Part shown: positions 50,101 to 62,100 of the stretch, in pieces
Position numbering within the stretch: the first letter of the stretch is position 1
Layout: each line of letters begins with the position of its first letter
Origin: Cheilinus undulatus
Lineage: Eukaryota; Chordata; Actinopteri; Labriformes; Labridae
Direction: 5' to 3'
Length of the DNA stretch: 64,000 bases
Assembly (NCBI RefSeq): GCF_018320785.1
Contig: NC_054877.1
Location: 19,698,329-19,762,328, forward strand
Notes under the pieces: generated by a model
What the model saw: the letters and a program-made list of their open reading frames with translations, nothing else
What the model was told of the DNA's origin: nothing
Databases searched by the model: none
Position numbers and translations under genes: made by a program

Positions 50101-51584
50101 CTAGGTCTAATGACAAACAAGCTGTTGTAACATGTTATACCTCGACCAGTATCTCTTAACTTTGTAAATGAACAAAGGTATCCTTTATGTCTAGAAAACA
50201 TGTTTACATATATGACAAGTAATTCTTTGAATATCCATTAATCTTACCACAGTTTTACTTCCTCATCAACTCTCAATATGGCTTGTGTCCTTGTGTTTTT
50301 TGTACCCTAGGTGTACCCAGGACAGCCTGCATCAGGTTCTTACGCTATGAGTGGCCCTGCAGTGCAGGGTTACACAGTTCCCATGGAGCAGCTTCCAGCT
50401 GGAGCACCCATACCTGGTCAGCCAGCTCCTAGGTGAGTCCCAGATACTAGGTTGGATTTGTATTATGATGCAAATAGACACATTATAAGCTGAAAAAAAG
50501 CATTTTGTGCCCATAGACAGAGGAATAATACCCACAGCTGATGTAAAATAGCTGGGTATCAGTAGGCTGGTTTCTTGTTTATCGCTTTTCTCATTCTTAA
50601 AAGTTGGGTGTCATTATGTAGGCTGTGTTTAACTTTTTGAAACTCTTTAGAAAAACTTCTGCTAACCACAAATTAAACCAACCTTTTATATGCTACACAA
50701 GAAAGAAGAGGCTTTTTTTAACTACAATCTGCATGGTTTGAATATATTCAAGCATAATTTTATGATACCTTGTTTTATCTGCTCTGATTGTTTTGCTGTT
50801 AATGCTGACCCAAAGCTAAAAAATCTCAATCAAAAGTTTAGTATTAATCCCCAGGGAGAAAATTTGGTGTTATGCCCATGCACAGAATACATGCAAGAAA
50901 GATGCAAGTAACAAACACAAAGAAACACAAGGGGGCATATGCAAAAGTGTAAATTACATGTCCAGTAAAAACATAAAATGCACCTTTTGCATATTCAGCT
51001 GTTGTGTTACAAATGTACTATATAGTATGCTGAATATAGAACTCATTTGTTTTACTGACACAGTCACATCAAAGTAAGCACTGTACTGCTGCAACAGAAA
51101 CAATGTTTATTAGGTTAACACTGAAACTGCATAATTTCTGCTGTTGCTTGTCTTTAAAATGCTGACATTTGTAGAAAGTACTGACTTTTACTGACATAAA
51201 CATAACAGCACCCATCAGCATCTACTCCCATCATGAGCAGCCAGCTGTTGCTCATTTCATTAGAGATATTTGAATTTGAAAGCCAATTTTCTTGTGAAAC
51301 TGACTTTGAAAACTTCCTACATGCTCTACATAATGAATCTTCCTTTCCACAGTGATGTTCATATGTACATGGGCCAGCCGCCAGTCTACACAGCAGCTCC
51401 AGGCAGCATGGCCCCAGCAGAGGTACAGTCCTACCAGAACCCAGCCAGTGCCCCTGGCCCCACCCCAGGCACCACTCCCGCAGGCATGACGCAGACACCA
51501 AACTACAGCACCCCCTCTGGGCCCAGCATAGCACCTTCCTCAGACGCCTCGCAGGCCCCCTACTCGGAGAAAGCCTTGCTATAG
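41149..51584 (+). CDS. stam: STAM (signal transducing adaptor molecule, ESCRT-0)
   Basis: STAM pairs with HGS/Hrs on early endosomes to capture ubiquitinated receptors and recruits deubiquitinases. Fourteen coding exons: 41149-41188, 45231-45315, 45495-45570, 45768-45863, 46002-46148, 46460-46550, 46730-46925, 47152-47246, 48208-48296, 49271-49358, 49523-49577, 49700-49853, 50311-50432, 51353-51584; together 521 residues (human STAM about 540). The VHS domain is at 1-145 (starts [19 protein letters not shown]). The ubiquitin-interacting motif is at about 171-187 ([16 protein letters not shown]). The SH3 domain is at about 215-268 ([28 protein letters not shown]). Next come a coiled-coil/GAT segment and an ITAM-like [17 protein letters not shown]. 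The tail is Pro/Gln/Ala-rich and ends EKALL, as in human STAM1. STAM1 rather than STAM2 is supported by sequence and by TMEM236 downstream. Confidence 0.97.
42084..43429 (+). mobile_element. Nonautonomous Tc1-like transposon, copy A, flanked by TA
   Basis: The left end AGCTGTGAAAAGTATTTG and the right end CAAATATTTTTCTCAGCACTG are inverted repeats. TA dinucleotides flank both ends (42082-42083 and 43430-43431), the Tc1/mariner target duplication. The interior has transposase helix-turn-helix remnants (equivalent to a THKWRKLG...VNLPWSGWP phrase in copy B) and then jumps straight to the right arm, so most of the transposase is deleted. An unrelated repeat interrupts it at about 42650-43125. 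Confidence 0.7.
42650..43125 (+). repeat. Retroelement-like fragment nested in Tc1 copy A
   Basis: It is not present in copy B at the corresponding place. It begins near TTATTTATACGGCTCATT and contains ACCAAAGTGCTGCACAG and TTCCACAATTTAGGAGCCAC, wording common to dispersed fish repeats of the TTTATTTATAGAGC...AAAGTGCTTTACA type. The family was not identified. The insertion postdates the Tc1 element. Confidence 0.5.
46149..46459 (+). other. stam: STAM intron 5
   Basis: A short A/T-rich intron with consensus GTAGGT donor and TTTCCACAG acceptor. Nothing else is seen. Confidence 0.6.
47247..49270 (+). other. stam: STAM introns 8 and 9 around exon 48208-48296
   Basis: At about 47316-47350 TTGCTTTATTGATCATAGGG and AGGGAAATAC resemble the 3' end of a fish LINE (TTTATTGATCCC...GGGAAATTC). 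The rest looks unique and carries no coding match. Confidence 0.4.
50433..51352 (+). other. stam: STAM intron 13
   Basis: A 0.9-kb intron. ATTAATCCCCAGGGAGAAAA at about 50844-50863 again resembles a LINE 3' end. No coding feature is seen. Confidence 0.4.
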
Positions 51585-54500
51585 GGTCTACCAAGCTCAC
51601 TGTAATCCTCACTCCTACACACGTACATGCGCCAGACCTTATCAAACAGTGGTAGATCATTTCTTTAACTGTCGTTTTATAATGTGTTTATCATAAGAAG
51701 GATGAAAGAAATATAAATGGAGAGGTCTTACTTAAAATTTAGTGCCCTTAAATTCATAAAAAAACAGTTACACTCTCAGTCCAGGTTAAGAAGTGAGCAT
51801 GACAGTTTAAGCATCTTCCACAAAGCACCATAAGCTCTGAAAATACTCTTTTAGGACTATATTTATTTATTAATTAATTATAATGCAGTATTTTCTCCCT
51901 GTTTTTCTTACTTAAATCTTAACCAGATCTTAAAACATGCAAAAGTTTGTAATTGCACTTTTTGGTCATCGTTTAAAATGGATCACTTCTCAATCTAAAT
52001 CTGATGGCAATTAATGAATTGTCTTTTTAAGTACAAGACCTGACACTGATTCCAGCTTTAGTGTGATTGGACTTATAAAATATGTTGTAATACATTATTT
52101 AATGGGTCTGTAATTAAAAAAGGAAATCATTGAAGGAAGATGATCATTTGGTATGAATAGTTTCTTTTGTCCATTTCCAGAGAAATTTCTTCAAAACACA
52201 AGCCCTTATTAAAAGCAAGTTAAGATTTATTCCTTTGTCAATGATTATTGGAGCTCCCAAAATTCAAACTGATTATATTTTAGGGTATTGACCTCTGACT
52301 TGATGCTTTTTTTTACACTCCCATTTCAATTTAAAATTATTGGGATAGACCCTGTAAAACTTGACTTTTCAAATGCATACACAGCTGTTAATCTGACTAG
52401 AATTGTGCAAAATCAAATTTCTCAAAGTTGGACCAATATATCTAGATGATGGGGTTGGAGGTTGTATGCTTGGACTAGGCGTTCTGCACATGCTCTATAG
52501 TCTTTGGCTGGGCTTTGACCCAGAAATCAAACAGCAGAAATGCTAAGTGTAGCAGGAGTGAATGAAGCTGTGTTTCCATGAGGTGGTCTAGTTTGACTAC
52601 GGTTTGGTATGGTATAAGTAGCTGAAAGGGGAGAAATTGCCACCTGTTGTGGCAACGGCAGACGAGGTCCCATCAAAAACATTGTCTCTCTATACATGTA
52701 TACTGGAATAAGAACAGTGGTCCAGTTAAATTGCCTAATTAAGCTATAACTCTAATCAGAATCTTTATTGTCATTGTACACAAGTACAACGATAATTGTG
52801 CATAATTCCATTGAGTCTAAAAAAAACATAAACAAAAACGAGGTATACCCTGACTCTTTGCTATATATGTAAACATGCTAATTGTAAGCTGGTGACAAAA
52901 TTCCTTTTAGAAACATTTCAAAGAAATTGTTTTCATAATTACAGATCTGTTTAATAAGGTGTTAGTAAATTGTAAGCTGTAGGGGTAGCCACATCAACCC
53001 TAAAACAAAGCATTTGTGCAGTAACTGTGATCCAGTTTAAAACCAGACACTATAGGCAGGTGTACAGCAGCACACAAACACAGATGTTCTAGTTGGTCCA
53101 CGTCCTCAGCAGTTTTTTTTTTACTAAACTCTCACTGGCACACTAACACGAGTTGAACTCCACAACAAGCCACCGCCTTCTCACCCTCTTAAAGCAACTA
53201 CAGTGCTAATCACGTCTCACAAAAAGGGTCATAAATTAACATTTTTATTTCTTTTTTGTATTAAAAAAGGACTTTTTGTGATGCTGAAGCGTTAGGCTAC
53301 ATTCTGTATATGTTGTCAACTTTTAGAAGTACTGAAAACTGAAGCCACTTTGTTTTATTTTAGAGGGAAAGTGAACAAGAGGAGTTACAGCATGCACATG
53401 ACTCTTGTATATACTGTAATGAACTAGTAGTGTAGCCACAGGATGACCTCATGAGTGGGGCCGTGTGTTAGTACAGCTCTGGGGGTTCTTTAAAAGGTGA
53501 ACTCTGCAGTCGTTGTTTGAGCCCGGTGTAAACGCCAAAGAGAACAAAGTGGAAAAGAAAAAAACAAGAAAAAGAAAAATGTAATTTTTCCTTGCATATT
53601 TTAATAATAATTGACTCCTAATTTCATGCTGCAGTGTTTTCCTCTCCAAAATGAGCTCCGTCTCCATTTACGGGCTGTACTAACACACTCGCACCATGCA
53701 CTCGGCTACGAAAGGGGGGAACTCTGTGAAAAACCCCAGTGTCTTTAAAGCATCTCTTTAGTCAGTGTTGAAAATTGAATACAATGTTTTTTGTAGTGCA
53801 TTTAATTTATGTTTTTGATTATTGTTATGCTATTTTAAATGGAGAAGCAGTGCAGGATGTATGTATTCCGAGAAAAGCAGAATATGTGAAATTCTGCCTG
53901 ACTAAGTTGTATATTTAAAAAGCTCACATGAGAACATGGACTCCTCTCTCTGTGTTTGATACATGCTTATTGTACTGTAGGGTCAATGGTAATGTGAAAA
54001 ATTGATCCAACCTACCCATGTGCATTTCAAATCCGTTCCTCTCTCAGAGCTAACACTACAACAAATCCTCCCTGAAGCAGATCTGAAGCAAGGTTTCTGG
54101 ATAAGTAGTCAGGATTTGAAGCAACCTTCTTCCAAAATCTCTCCAAGCTTTCAGTTCATGACACATTCAAGATCAAATGTTTCAGTACTCTTCTCATATC
54201 GTAAATCTAACCACATACTACCTGTTGAAATTTTAAGGGAAGGACATGTTTATAGATATTGATTGCACATTGCAAAAAGTTGATGAAACAGGAAATTTAT
54301 TTATGTTATTTTATTATACTGATTGATGCTACATGAAGGAATGAGGAGTTTGAGACACTAGATGATCCAATTGCAGGACAAATTGGTTCGTGGAGCTGAC
54401 TGTAAATTTGTGTCCTTTCAATTTCTTCTAAAAGTCAGTGTTTGGAATGTGCTACTCCTTATCATCCCTGTGCCACATTGAGTTTGTAGAACATCCTAAA

Positions 54501-54950
54501 ACTTTAAAAATGCACCTGGGACTTTAAAGACAAAGGCCATTGTATTCTCCAGAACTGGATTTAAACATTAACAAAGTTTATTCTAAGGTGAGAAATCCTT
54601 TTTTTGCAGCCTTTGACTTAATTTTAGAATGAGAACTGTTGATCTTTTGGATAGATGAGGGCTGAAAATATGAAACATATAAATAGTAGCAGCTATTCTG
54701 GGACCAGGGAGCCAGGAGCCAGTTAATCATCACACATTTTACCAATGTGACATCTTTTTGCACCACAGTAATGGAGCGCAGCCCCAATGTAACTTAATTG
54801 CACAGGATTGAGATGCTGCCTGTTTTTAAGTTTTAAACCAACATCATTATTGTAAAGGTTCTGTCTAATTGTGTACCCTGCTGTTTGTATGTATTCTTTT
54901 AACCATACTTATTAATTGATATTCACAATAAAACCAGGCCAAATGTACAG
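51585..54950 (+). other. stam: STAM 3' untranslated region
   Basis: No gene is recognised between the STAM stop codon and AATAAA at 54927-54932, the first strong signal in a suitable context (TTCACAATAAAACCAGG). This makes a 3' UTR of about 3.35 kb, long but usual for STAM. At about 52756-52800 the phrase CAGAATCTTTATTGTCATTG then ACAAGTACAACG is a widespread fish repeat end. ATTTA words occur throughout. Earlier polyadenylation is possible. Confidence 0.5.
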
Positions 54951-57148
54951 AATATTATCAAAGGTGCTGTTTTCTGTTTTTTTGGAGCTCTTTCTGGATT
55001 CATTACGCATTGCCACACTTGAGCACCAGCCTCCCAGACCAAAGCAAAACTCTTCTGGCACCACGCTTCCCCTCCTTCTCCCCTCCCTCAGTGTGATAGC
55101 ACCTGTTTGTAGAACTGCTCATTCAATTGCTATTTTTTCAAGGGTCATAGGCCCAAGTGTGCGCTTTGGTTATGAAAGTGTGTCGGTTCTCTTTGAATTG
55201 TATTTTGCAAAGAAAATACAACATTATGCCTGTACAAATAGCGTTACTGAGTTGGCGGGGCTGACTTTCTACCCCCTGTAGGTGGCAGGGCTTGGTTCAA
55301 TAGGGAGGGATTCATGCAAACAAAATGAGCCTCTGACACATCTATAGGCCTAATAAAGATCCATCCTGTTAATGTGAACTCAGAGCTGAGAACGACAAAC
55401 CCAAAGGAATTCTGAATTCATTCTTTTTTTCCTAGAAAGTCCTTACTGAGCAATATATAAAGGGTATATTTGAAATTTGCTGGATGTTATTGTTTCAAAT
55501 ATCTAATTTCATGCCTTTTAAGATCCTTAAACATTTTTCTAAAGCTTTGACCTGTGTGGCAGCATGCAAACAGTATTTTTTATATTTTAGTTAGAACAGC
55601 TTACATTATTGAAGATAACAGATCTTTATACGTACATATGCTTTTTCCAGGTTCTCACTGATGTAAATTTATCAAGGCTCAGCAGGTGCACATTCTTCCA
55701 TATTTAGATGTTGATTTGGAGTGTTGTTTTCCCCCTTCATCAGAGGTTTGCAGCATCTGAATCAAAGTACTGCAATGCTTAATCAGGACTTATTTGCTTT
55801 TTATCTGTTCCAGTGTTCATCAAACCTACAGAGGCATGATTCAAGTTTATATACATTTAACTCCATTTACCTCAGAAATCACATGTCTGAGCGGGGAATG
55901 ACATCAAACCCAAGTGGACCTCTTTCCCAGTTATGGGCTGATAACTGAAGAGACTGAAGTTGGTGTGAGTCTTCGAGGCGGAATTCCCTCTTTAGGGCAT
56001 GTTCAGGATGGTGTATCCACCCGGCATCTCAAGATTTCCAGCTTTTCAGATCAAATGGGATGCTCCATTACCGTCACTTTTGATTGTTTATTTGCACACC
56101 CAACTCAAAAGAAAGCATTTAATGCTACAGCGTGGCAAGGCAACTTTATTTATAGAGCACCATTCATACATACAGCAATTTAAAGGGCTTTACAGAGCCA
56201 AAAGCAAGACATTCAAAACATTAAGAACATCGCTGTGCAGAAGCCACAGGCTGGACTTGAACCCAGGCTACCCACATACATGGGGTGCGACCTAACCACC
56301 TCTAAACCTGCTTTAAAGGTGCTGACAAAAGTACTGTAAAAAGCCCCGAGATCTCTGGCAATGTGTCATTGTCAGCACAAGTGAGGTGCAGAAGCCAAAA
56401 GCTACCTCACCCTATTTGGTTCTGATTCAAGGAACAGTTAGGAAACCCATCCCAGAGGACCTGAAGGGTCTGGATGCCTTTTAAGGGACTAAAAGATCAG
56501 ATCATTAGTTTGAGCTAAGACCATTAGAGCTTTGAAGCTTTGGCAGTGAATTTGGCCCTTATGAAGTTTAGAATATTCTGTTTTTGGTTTTTGGTTTTTC
56601 AAACAGGAGTCCATAAAACCTGTGATAACATTTAAAGCTTTTGTTTTTAGGTATAGTTTATCCTTATTTCATTATATGGAGACATTTCTGTTATAAAGCT
56701 TACCCTATAATCAGTTGAATAAACATTTCTTTAGACCGACAGAACCAAACTTGAACAGAAGTTTGTGAATGGAGGATTTATTCCATTACTGTTCTGTTAA
56801 ACTGCATCAGTTTAACCCACAGGCATCAATTCAGAGTGAGCTTTTACTCCATCTGTGAATTTGTATGTTGTGTAGAAATACTAGAGATGTGACACCAGCA
56901 TTTTCTGGAGAAGTTGTCCTCTACCCAGCCACTAGATGACACCAGTGTACATGAGACCTGAAGACACTGAGAAACTAAACCGACAAGGGCAATGTCATAA
57001 TATGAGAATGACTAAAAAATACAGCTATTTGCAGTGAAAGTCAAACAATGATGAACCAGAATGTTGGGCCTTTGACATTAGAACCTCAGCACTTCTTAAA
57101 CAAATGCTGTAAGCAACTGTTGAAAGGCATCTGACACAAATTGAAGCA
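54951..57148. other. Intergenic region between STAM and TMEM236, left part
   Basis: The open frame at 54916-55281 has no protein likeness and overlaps the STAM end, so it is not called. A tRNA-derived repeat lies at about 56135-56310 (separate entry). The rest is unremarkable. Confidence 0.4.
56135..56310 (-). mobile_element. tRNA-derived SINE-like element
   Basis: On the minus strand GGTTAGGTCGCACC (56284-56297) resembles a pol III A box and GGGTTCAAGTCC (56253-56264) is a near-perfect B box. Spacing is about 20 bases between them, shorter than in an intact tRNA. Beyond the boxes, at 56140-56215, AACTTTATTTATAGAGCACC and GGGCTTTACAGAGCC form a tail shared by many fish retroelements. It is old and probably inactive. 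Confidence 0.5.
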
Positions 57149-57975
57149 CAGTGCTATGAAAAACTATTTGCCCCCTCCTGATTTCTTTTTCTTTTTTTTG
57201 CATATTTGTCACACTTTAATGTTTCAGATCAGCAAAACTATTTTAATGTTAGAAAAAGATAACTAAATGCAAAAGGCAGTTTTTAATTGATGGTTTCATT
57301 CACTAAGGGAACAAAGCCATCTAAACCTTCCTGGCTATATGTGAACAAGTAATTGCCTCCTCTTGCTAAATCATAAATCAACTGATTTACCGCATTTTCA
57401 GAAAGCTGAGTTCAACTTCACTGACCACACCCAGGCCTGATTACTGCCAGACCTGTTGAATCAAAAAATCACTTAGAACATGTCTGACAAAGTGAAGAAC
57501 GATAGAAGATCTAAAAGAGCAACACATCATGATGTGATGTTGTGAAATTCAAGAACAGACGAGAAATAAAGTCATCTATCAGTCTGGGAAGAGTGACAAA
57601 GCCATTTCCAAGGCTTTGGGATTCCGCTGAGAGTCATTACCCACAAATGGAGAAAACTTGGAGCGTTGGTCAACCTTCCCTGGAGTGGCTGGCCTACCAA
57701 ATTGCTCCAAGAGTGCGTCAACGACTCATCCGGGAGGTCACACAACAACAACATCTAGATTGTGCCACCAACCAATTGTTAGGTTTAGGGGTGCATTTAC
57801 TTTTTCACATGTCACTTTTTCGCCTCAATGAATGAAATCGTCATTTAAAAACTGCATTTTGTATTTACTTAAATTATCTTTGTTTAAATTAAAATTTGTT
57901 CAAAGTTCAACGATCCAAAACATTTAAGTGTAACAAAAAAGGAATCAGGAAGCAGGCAAACACGTCACAGCACTG
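57149..57975 (+). mobile_element. Nonautonomous Tc1-like transposon, copy B
   Basis: Inverted ends are CAGTGCTATGAAAAACTATT with TGCCCCCTCCTGATTTC on the left, and the complement GGAATCAGGAAGC, CAAACACG and TCACAGCACTG on the right. The interior retains the transposase DNA-binding region in broken frames (ITHKWRKLGALVNLPWSGWP, then RQRLIREVTQQ), followed directly by right-arm sequence. Length is 827 bases. It shares the same internal deletion as copy A at 42084-43429, so both come from one deletion-derivative family. Confidence 0.7.
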
Positions 57976-58261
57976 AAGTTGTGACACTCTTTTCATAAAT
58001 AATTTGGTTGTACTTCTAAAGAAACTTTGCCCTCAAGTCTCCATCTGTTAGTTCTTATCTCATCTTAAATATGTTCCTCTATAAAACATGTTAAAATCAG
58101 AAATGAGTGTTAATGTCATCAAGTACTTTGGCACGGACCATTGGTAGACTCATTGTAGTTTTCTCCTTGAAATTATGGGATGGGAGTGCTCTTTTTGTGA
58201 GCCCATAAAAAGACGAGCATGACCAGCTCATTACCTCAGCAATAAAAGAATACAGCCTCCT
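57976..58261 (+). promoter_or_regulatory. Region upstream of TMEM236 with a TATA-like word
   Basis: AATAAAAG at about 58242-58249 lies 133 bases before the TMEM236 ATG and could serve as a TATA element for a start near 58275. No other motif stands out. Confidence 0.3.
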
Positions 58262-58381
58262 GTGCAGTGTAAGCAATGTCAGCGTGCAGAGTCCACATCT
58301 CCACTGGCTTGTTTCTCAGGAGATGATTGTCAAAGTCTTTACCTCCAAATTCAGATCAGCAGCCGGATATCAGGAGCCACT

Positions 58382-59162
58382 ATGCCCTCAGGGAAGACCA
58401 TCAAACTCATCCTGTATGAGCTGCTGCAGTTTGCTGCCCTCATTGTACCCGTGTTTGTGATCATGGAGAGGTTTGCCAGCCTCATATGGAAAATTAAAGG
58501 ACAAGATCTCACAGCGTACTGGCTGGTGGTGGCAGTGTCTATGGCCTATGTGACCTCTGTGGTTCTGCTGGTGTGGGTTCCCCTGAAATATGTGATTCTG
58601 AAGCAGAGGAGGTTCATCAGAGAGATCACACAGTGGTGAGTACAGCTGGAGTGTCCAGTTTTACATTATAACATGAGTATGTGCAGCATTTCAGCTGAGA
58701 CAGACAAGTGTGCATTCAGTGATGGAACAAGATTTAAGGCCCTATAAATGAATCAAAGAAGGAGAAAAACATCTGAGTAATATTGAAGTAGAGATAGAAA
58801 ATCATTCACTCACAAAAAAGCTTCTTAAGAATAATGCACTGTCATTAAAATACACATCCATATACATAGTCAAAGTTAAATGCTTGTGTTGTGACACTTA
58901 ACCTTTAGTTGTACATTACTTGATGTGAAGTGCATGTAAAGTACTTTATGCCATTGTTGAAGTTCAAGTGTTGAACTGTTCTTTACTATTGTTGAAATAA
59001 TAGTGCAATTAATTTAGGCTTTAATCGAGCATCATAATACTAATTCATTACTGCATGTATGCTCTGTATGTGACTTCTAAAAGCCAGACTGTGTAACATC
59101 CTTTGAAATCAACATCTTTATTATACTTAATACCAAATACAACACAATACAATGACTTTTTT

Positions 59163-59195
<33 letters not shown>

Positions 59196-62100
59196 GAGAA
59201 TTTGTGCCCAATCATTCTGTAGAGCATTTATGAGGTCAGGCACTGAAGTTGGACAATAAGGCCTGGCTTGCAATCTCAGTTTCATCCTAAAGGTGGTCAG
59301 TTGGGTTGAGGTCAGGGCTCTGTGTGAGCCAGTCAAGTTCTAAACCAAAATCATCAAACCATGTCTTTATAGTCCTTACTTTGTGCACTGGAGTACAGTC
59401 ATGTTAGAATAAAAAAGGGCCCTCCCCAAACTGTTGCCACAAAGTTGGAAGCATAGCATTGTCCAAAATGTATTGATGTGCTGAAACATTTAGATTGGCC
59501 CTCACTGGAGATAAGGGGGCTGAAAAACAGCCCCATACCATTATCCCTCCTCCACCAAACCTCATGACTGGGAGCAGTTGGAATGCAGTCAGGCAGGTAA
59601 TGGAACATGTCTCCACTGCTCCACAGTCCAGTGTCAGTGTGCTTTACACCGCTCCATCCAACGCTTGGCATTGGACTTGGTGATATGAGGTCTGCATGCA
59701 GCTGCTCCGCCATGAAAAGCTCCTGCCACACAGTTTTTGTGCTTATATTAATGCCAGTGATGGTTCAGAACTATTCAGATAAGGAATCAGGAGAGTGCCG
59801 GCTACTATTATGCACCATGTGCACCTTGGCAGTCATTGACCCTGCTCTGTGATTGGTCTGCTTTGTGGCTGAGTCGCTGTTGTTCCCAAACACTTCCACT
59901 TTCTAATAAATTCACTTGTAGTTGTCTTTGGAATATCCATCTGGGATAAAATTTAATAAACTGTCTCATTACAAAGATGGCATGCATAATAGTAGCACGC
60001 TTAAAGTCACTGAGCTCTTCAGAACAACACATTTTGTACCATTAATGTTTACCAATGAAGACTGCATGGCTTGGTGATTGATTTTATACAACTGTGGCAA
60101 CAGGTCTGATTGAAAAACCTGAATTCAGTAATTTACAGGTGTGGCCAAACATCTGTGGTGTGGCCACACTGTCTATATAGTGTGTCTTAGTTTTAATGTG
60201 TTTGAGCTAGCAAAGGATTTTTATGTTTTTATTTGTTGTGAAATTGTGGTGGCAAACGTGCATGGCAGCATCTTGGTTTAAGAAATTAGTGATGAATCAC
60301 CCTCATATTGATCACACAGCCTATAACATATGATTCAATCTTTGCAGAGACATACTGATTTTGCAGTAACTTTAAAAACATCACTTTAAATCAAGTAACA
60401 CTGAGAGCTAAAACAATGCACTGGTTCCCCTTTGTAGCTGTGTGAATTGGTAGGCTTTCAGGATGTTGCAGAGCAGCTCAAAGTAAGCAGCTGCCAGTTT
60501 CAATTCACCTTGTCACGAATGTTTAGTCTGAACTGGGCTTATCATTAACCAATTCTAGGTAGAGATCTCAATATAACTGTCATCACTGAGTCAGTTATGC
60601 TGTTATGGTAGTTTGGCTTTTCCTCATGTGCTGAATTTGTCGTAACATTTTTGTTCATCCCATGAATTTTACTTGTGGGATAAATAGCCTATATTTTTGT
60701 TTAAATTTAGAACAGTAGTTCCCAACCCATTCCCTTAGCCCCCTCCTCACTACCCGTATTTGAGAAAAGACCCCCAGGAACCACTTGGAAAAAGTGTGAA
60801 TTATAGATAATTGTTTTCATTAAAATCCAAACTAATAGGCCTACTTACTTTGTAGGTTCTTGCCAAAAGATGTATGTATAAACTAGCGCTAAGCGATTAT
60901 GGCAAAAATCAAAATCATGATTAATTGAACTTTGATCTCAATTACAATTAATGAAGGATGATTCCACCCCCAACCTCTGACTTGGTATGTTCTGTAAATA
61001 TTTGTATAATTGCAAAACAAAAAACTGAAAAGAATATACACAGATGAAAAATTTATGGTTATTTATTGAAAAATGTAAATAAAAAACACACATCAACTGA
61101 AATGATTTTTTTATGTAAAAAGTCAAATTTTCCAAGAAAAATAGAAAATAAACAATATATTTCTTGGTAACAACATCAATTGTTTTAATAGTGTATAAAA
61201 ACTAGAAAATAACTTTGCTGCTCATGATGCACAGTCGGCTTCATGTTTGAGTTTTAGCAGACTGGATGGGAAAGTGTCACATGACTAGTACTTCTTCTCT
61301 TGGGTTTCCATCAGGCTACATGCCTTGTAACACCTGGCTGCCTCTCACATGGCCACACAGCTTGCAGTCTGTATTTAAGGGGGTGGTGCATTAGTAGAGA
61401 GAGAATTACAATGGGAAAAAATTTAAATAATTGACAGAGCAAGTTTATGTTGGTTAGAGGCTCTAAATGTCGGTTATGATTATTTTCGATTAATTGCCCA
61501 GCTCTAGTATAAACTATCCATTATTACAGCTGTGTATTATTGCCACTCTAGGGAAAAAGGGATCTGTTAATTTTCAAGGAAAAATTAAAAGAAAAAAAGT
61601 TTGACAGTCCTTGATTTATGTGAAAACAAAACTAGAAATTTCTAAATTTAAAAGTCTTAAATGCCCATGAACCACAACTTTGAATTTTTGAGATTATAAA
61701 GTCAGAAAGTTGAAAATGAAACCATTGTTTTCAGTATGGTTTCTTTGTTAGTTTTTGACATTAAACTGTTGTAAATTTAGGATTTTAAAAACTTGAAATT
61801 TTGGGGTTTCTAATGCCAAAATATAAGACTTTTTACATAATTCATCATTTCTGCCTTTTTAAATTCTGAAATTGAGTTTTTTTTTTCTTGGAAATATAGG
61901 ACTTTATAATCTAAAAAATATCATTATTTTCTTCCAAAAAATGTTGACTTTTGCTCAAAAATGAAAAAATTCTCTTTTTTTATCTTTTGGGTTGGCCCTA
62001 TTACACCATTTTGTTTGTAATCATATTTCAAAAAGATGTATGTACATTGAATGCTGGCAACATCAGTGCAGACAGGGTCCCACCCTGAGATCTTCTGTGT

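Noticed and set aside
51154-51660. 168-codon minus-strand frame over the last STAM exon
   Set aside because: It is the antisense of the Pro/Gln/Ala-rich STAM tail; composition follows from that exon and there is no domain.
54916-55281. 121-codon plus-strand frame after STAM
   Set aside because: It starts within the STAM poly(A) signal region, has no recognisable domain and no promoter; likely chance.
58262-58381. Upstream in-frame ATG for TMEM236
   Set aside because: It would add 40 residues unlike any TMEM236 N-terminus; the second ATG matches the family start.
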